A stretch of 20,633 nt of DNA from a virus: IMG/VR virus record IMGVR_UViG_3300030110_004301, positions 1-20,633 of that record. One strand, given 5' to 3'. The notes beneath the pieces are model-generated. The model was not told the DNA's origin and made no database searches. It saw nothing but the letters and a program-made list of their open reading frames with translations. The stretch's first letter is position 1. Every line of letters begins with the position of its first letter. Of this stretch, positions 19,118 to 20,633 are shown one piece after another. The translations under genes and the position numbers were made by a program.

Positions 19118-20020
19118 ATGGCAATAAATAGAAGTCAATTAGCCAAAGAGCTAGAACCAGGCCTGAACGCCCTCTTTGGTATGGAATATTCTCGTTATGA
19201 GAATGAAGCAGCTGAGATCTTTAATCAAGAAACTAGTGACAGAGCTTTTGAAGAAGAAGTAATGTTAGTAGGTTTTGGTGAAGCAGCAGTTAAAGCAGAA
19301 GGTGCAGCAGTTCAGTTTGATACTGCTAAAGAATCTTTTACTGCAAGATATACTCATGAGACAATTGCATTAGCATTTGCTCTTACTGAGGAAGCAGTAG
19401 AGGACAACCTTTATGACACTTTATCAGCTCGTTACACTAAAGCTTTAGCTAGATCTATGGCTTACACTAAGCAAGTTAAAGGTGCTAATGTATTAAACAC
19501 AGCTTTCACTACAACAGGTGGTGATGGTGTGTCTTTAGTTAATACTGCTCACCCTACAACTTTAGGTGGTAACTTTTCAAATAGAAGTGCTACTGATGCA
19601 GACCTTAATGAAACATCATTAGAGCAAGCGATGATTGACATTGCTGGTTTTATCGACGAAAGAGGACTGAAGATTGCAATGAATGGAAGGAAGTTAATTA
19701 TTCCTGTAAACATTCAATTTGTAACTGACAGAGTGTTAAACACTACTCTAAGAGTTGGTACTGCTGACAATGATATCAACGCACTAAGAAATATGGGTAT
19801 GTTACCAGAGGGTTACGTAGTAAATCACTACTTAACAGATACTGATGCATACTTCATTAAGACAGATGCTCCTAATGGATTTAAACACTTCACAAGAGCT
19901 GCTCTTGCTACAGGTATGGAAGGTGACTTTGATACAGGTAACATGAGATATAAAGCTCGTGAAAGATATAGCTTCGGTTATTCTGATCCACGTTGTGTTT
20001 ATGGTTCTCAGGGATCCTAA
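19118..20020 (+). CDS. Major capsid protein (Mu gpT-like / HK97 fold)
   Basis: It should form the icosahedral shell. The N-terminus LAKELEPGLNALFGMEYSRY is followed by an acidic helix (ENEAAEIFNQETSDRAFEEE) and GFGEAAVKAEGAAVQFDTAK. A central helical region (TIALAFALTEEAVEDNLYDT) follows, then the loop with TTGGDGVSLVNTAHPTTLGG that recurs in Mu gpT-like capsid proteins. Next come ERGLKIAMNGRKLIIPVNIQ and a strand-rich end with DAPNGFKHFTRAALATGMEG. 300 aa is in range for an HK97-fold subunit without a delta domain or protease. GGAAGGG (19102-19108) precedes the ATG, and a terminator follows directly, in line with high expression. Confidence 0.93.
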   Translation: MAINRSQLAKELEPGLNALFGMEYSRYENEAAEIFNQETSDRAFEEEVMLVGFGEAAVKAEGAAVQFDTAKESFTARYTHETIALAFALTEEAVEDNLYDTLSARYTKALARSMAYTKQVKGANVLNTAFTTTGGDGVSLVNTAHPTTLGGNFSNRSATDADLNETSLEQAMIDIAGFIDERGLKIAMNGRKLIIPVNIQFVTDRVLNTTLRVGTADNDINALRNMGMLPEGYVVNHYLTDTDAYFIKTDAPNGFKHFTRAALATGMEGDFDTGNMRYKARERYSFGYSDPRCVYGSQGS

Positions 20021-20040
20021 AAAAACTTAGTTCGAATTTT

Positions 20041-20075
20041 AAAGGGCGGTTGTCTTTGACTCCGCCCTTTTTTTT
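20041..20075 (+). terminator. Rho-independent terminator after the major capsid gene
   Basis: AAAGGGCGG (20041-20049) pairs with CCGCCCTTT (20062-20070), a 9-bp stem, with a 12-nt loop and eight T (20068-20075). It closes the structural block downstream of the capsid gene. Confidence 0.92.
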
Positions 20076-20084
20076 ATTTATAAT
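20056..20084 (+). promoter_or_regulatory. Promoter overlapping the capsid terminator
   Basis: TTGACT (20056-20061) lies in the terminator loop and the perfect TATAAT (20079-20084) lies past its T-run, exactly 17 bp apart. It would start transcription near 20091 for the gene at 20140. No TCCCA motif is present. Confidence 0.55.
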
Positions 20085-20139
20085 TAAAAACAGTAAACCC
20101 AAGACTATTAATTTAGACAACAAATAAAAGGAGGTTGAC

Positions 20140-20571
20140 ATGGGAACAACTACATTTTCAGGACCAGTAAAAGCTGGTACTATAAGAGAAGGAGCAACTA
20201 TTAATACAGGATTTGTATTAATGTCTCAATCAGCAGTAATAGATATTATTGGTGCAACAGCTACAACAAACGTAGGAATTATTCCTGCAAATTCACAAAT
20301 TGTAGATGTAATATTAAACGTTACTACTGTTTCCAACGATGGTGGAACTGCCACTGTTCAAGTTGGACACGCAGGTGATACTGATGAGTATTTACCAGCT
20401 ACTAACGTAAAAGCTTTAGCTACAACTAGAGGTACTATACAAACTGATGGTACAGATATAGGTACATCAGATCAAACTGTAACTGCTACTTTTACAGCAG
20501 CTAATGGTGATGGTACAACAGGTGCAGCAACTGTAACTGTGCTTTATATGCAAAACAATAACTTATCGTAA
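20140..20571 (+). CDS. Structural protein, probable head or decoration protein, 143 aa
   Basis: It begins MGTTTFSGPVKAGTIREGAT and is Thr/Ala/Val/Asn-rich with alternating strands (VVDVILNVTTVSNDGGTATV-type segments), a beta-rich fold like those of phage surface proteins. It ends VTVLYMQNNNLS. AAGGAGGT (20128-20135) gives a very strong start, and the promoter/terminator overlap upstream suggests separate control of dosage from the capsid gene. The exact location in the virion (capsid surface or vertex) is not shown. Confidence 0.75.
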   Translation: MGTTTFSGPVKAGTIREGATINTGFVLMSQSAVIDIIGATATTNVGIIPANSQIVDVILNVTTVSNDGGTATVQVGHAGDTDEYLPATNVKALATTRGTIQTDGTDIGTSDQTVTATFTAANGDGTTGAATVTVLYMQNNNLS

Positions 20572-20583
20572 GTTTAATAATTA

Positions 20584-20607
20584 GGGCGTAGTGTAATAGC
20601 CACGCCC
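20584..20607 (+). terminator. Weak hairpin between structural genes
   Basis: GGGCGT (20584-20589) pairs with ACGCCC (20602-20607), but only ATT follows, so termination would be weak. It may instead mark an mRNA processing or stability site before the next gene. Confidence 0.4.
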
Positions 20608-20624
20608 ATTACAAGGAGAAAAAA

Positions 20625-20633
20625 ATGGCAGAT
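20625..20633 (+). CDS. Start of a further gene (partial)
   Basis: ATGGCAGAT (Met-Ala-Asp) begins six bases after AAGGAG (20613-20618) and runs off the window. The ribosome-binding site and the spacing seen at the other structural genes support a real start. The position after the capsid block suggests a head-completion or tail gene, which cannot be seen here. Confidence 0.65.

Noticed and set aside
1-20633. Integrase, transposase or insertion sequence
   Set aside because: No recombinase motifs, transposase or terminal inverted repeats with target duplications were seen, so lysogeny or transposition is not supported by this window.

Overview
The window is a stretch of a double-stranded DNA tailed bacteriophage genome (Caudoviricetes), with every recognisable gene on the + strand. 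It is strongly AT-rich (by eye about one third G+C). It combines a terminase / P22-type portal / gpT-like capsid module with a GroES-like co-chaperonin, a GTA-type 3TM holin and small Gly-Gly-rich basic proteins, a mix I associate with uncultured marine phages of AT-rich, SAR11-like hosts. That host guess is inference; nothing here names the host.

Left part (1-5801): short, mostly unrecognised genes in small operons. Recognisable products are a ribbon-helix-helix DNA-binding protein (644-799), two small cysteine-pair (zinc-finger-like) proteins, a terminase small subunit (2015-2542), a VRR-NUC nuclease (3090-3503) and a tRNA-Cys(GCA) gene (4491-4564). Several genes are very short: membrane peptides of 54, 44 and 26 codons and the 51-codon RHH gene. 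Six sigma70-like promoters (about 89, 1306, 2543, 3743, 4698 and 5460) all carry TCCCA or its complement TGGGA in the -35/-10 spacer. This is the best candidate here for an undescribed regulatory system, with the RHH protein as a possible repressor. A cluster of GGTAACC repeats lies just before the terminase small subunit, where a packaging site would be expected. From about 3310 to 4640 the DNA is clearly more GC-rich and carries a dispersed TCCATT(A/G)CATTG element.

Middle part (5802-14118): a strong intrinsic terminator, a structured spacer and a candidate promoter lead into the terminase large subunit, a 476-aa unknown protein, a 935-aa protein with features of phage polyvalent-protein domains, and the portal. 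These four genes are packed end to end, two of them joined by TAGTG stop/start overlaps.

Right part (14121-20633): two small unknown genes, then a lysis region (35-aa membrane peptide, 3TM holin, three small Gly-Gly-rich basic proteins, T4-type lysozyme), a coiled-coil protein, the GroES-like protein, a probable scaffold, a conserved head-region protein, a decoration-like protein and the major capsid protein. A terminator follows that overlaps a promoter-like sequence, then another structural protein and the first codons of a further gene.

Together the region covers DNA packaging, procapsid assembly (portal, scaffold, capsid, chaperonin help) and host lysis. Replication and tail genes are not in this window.
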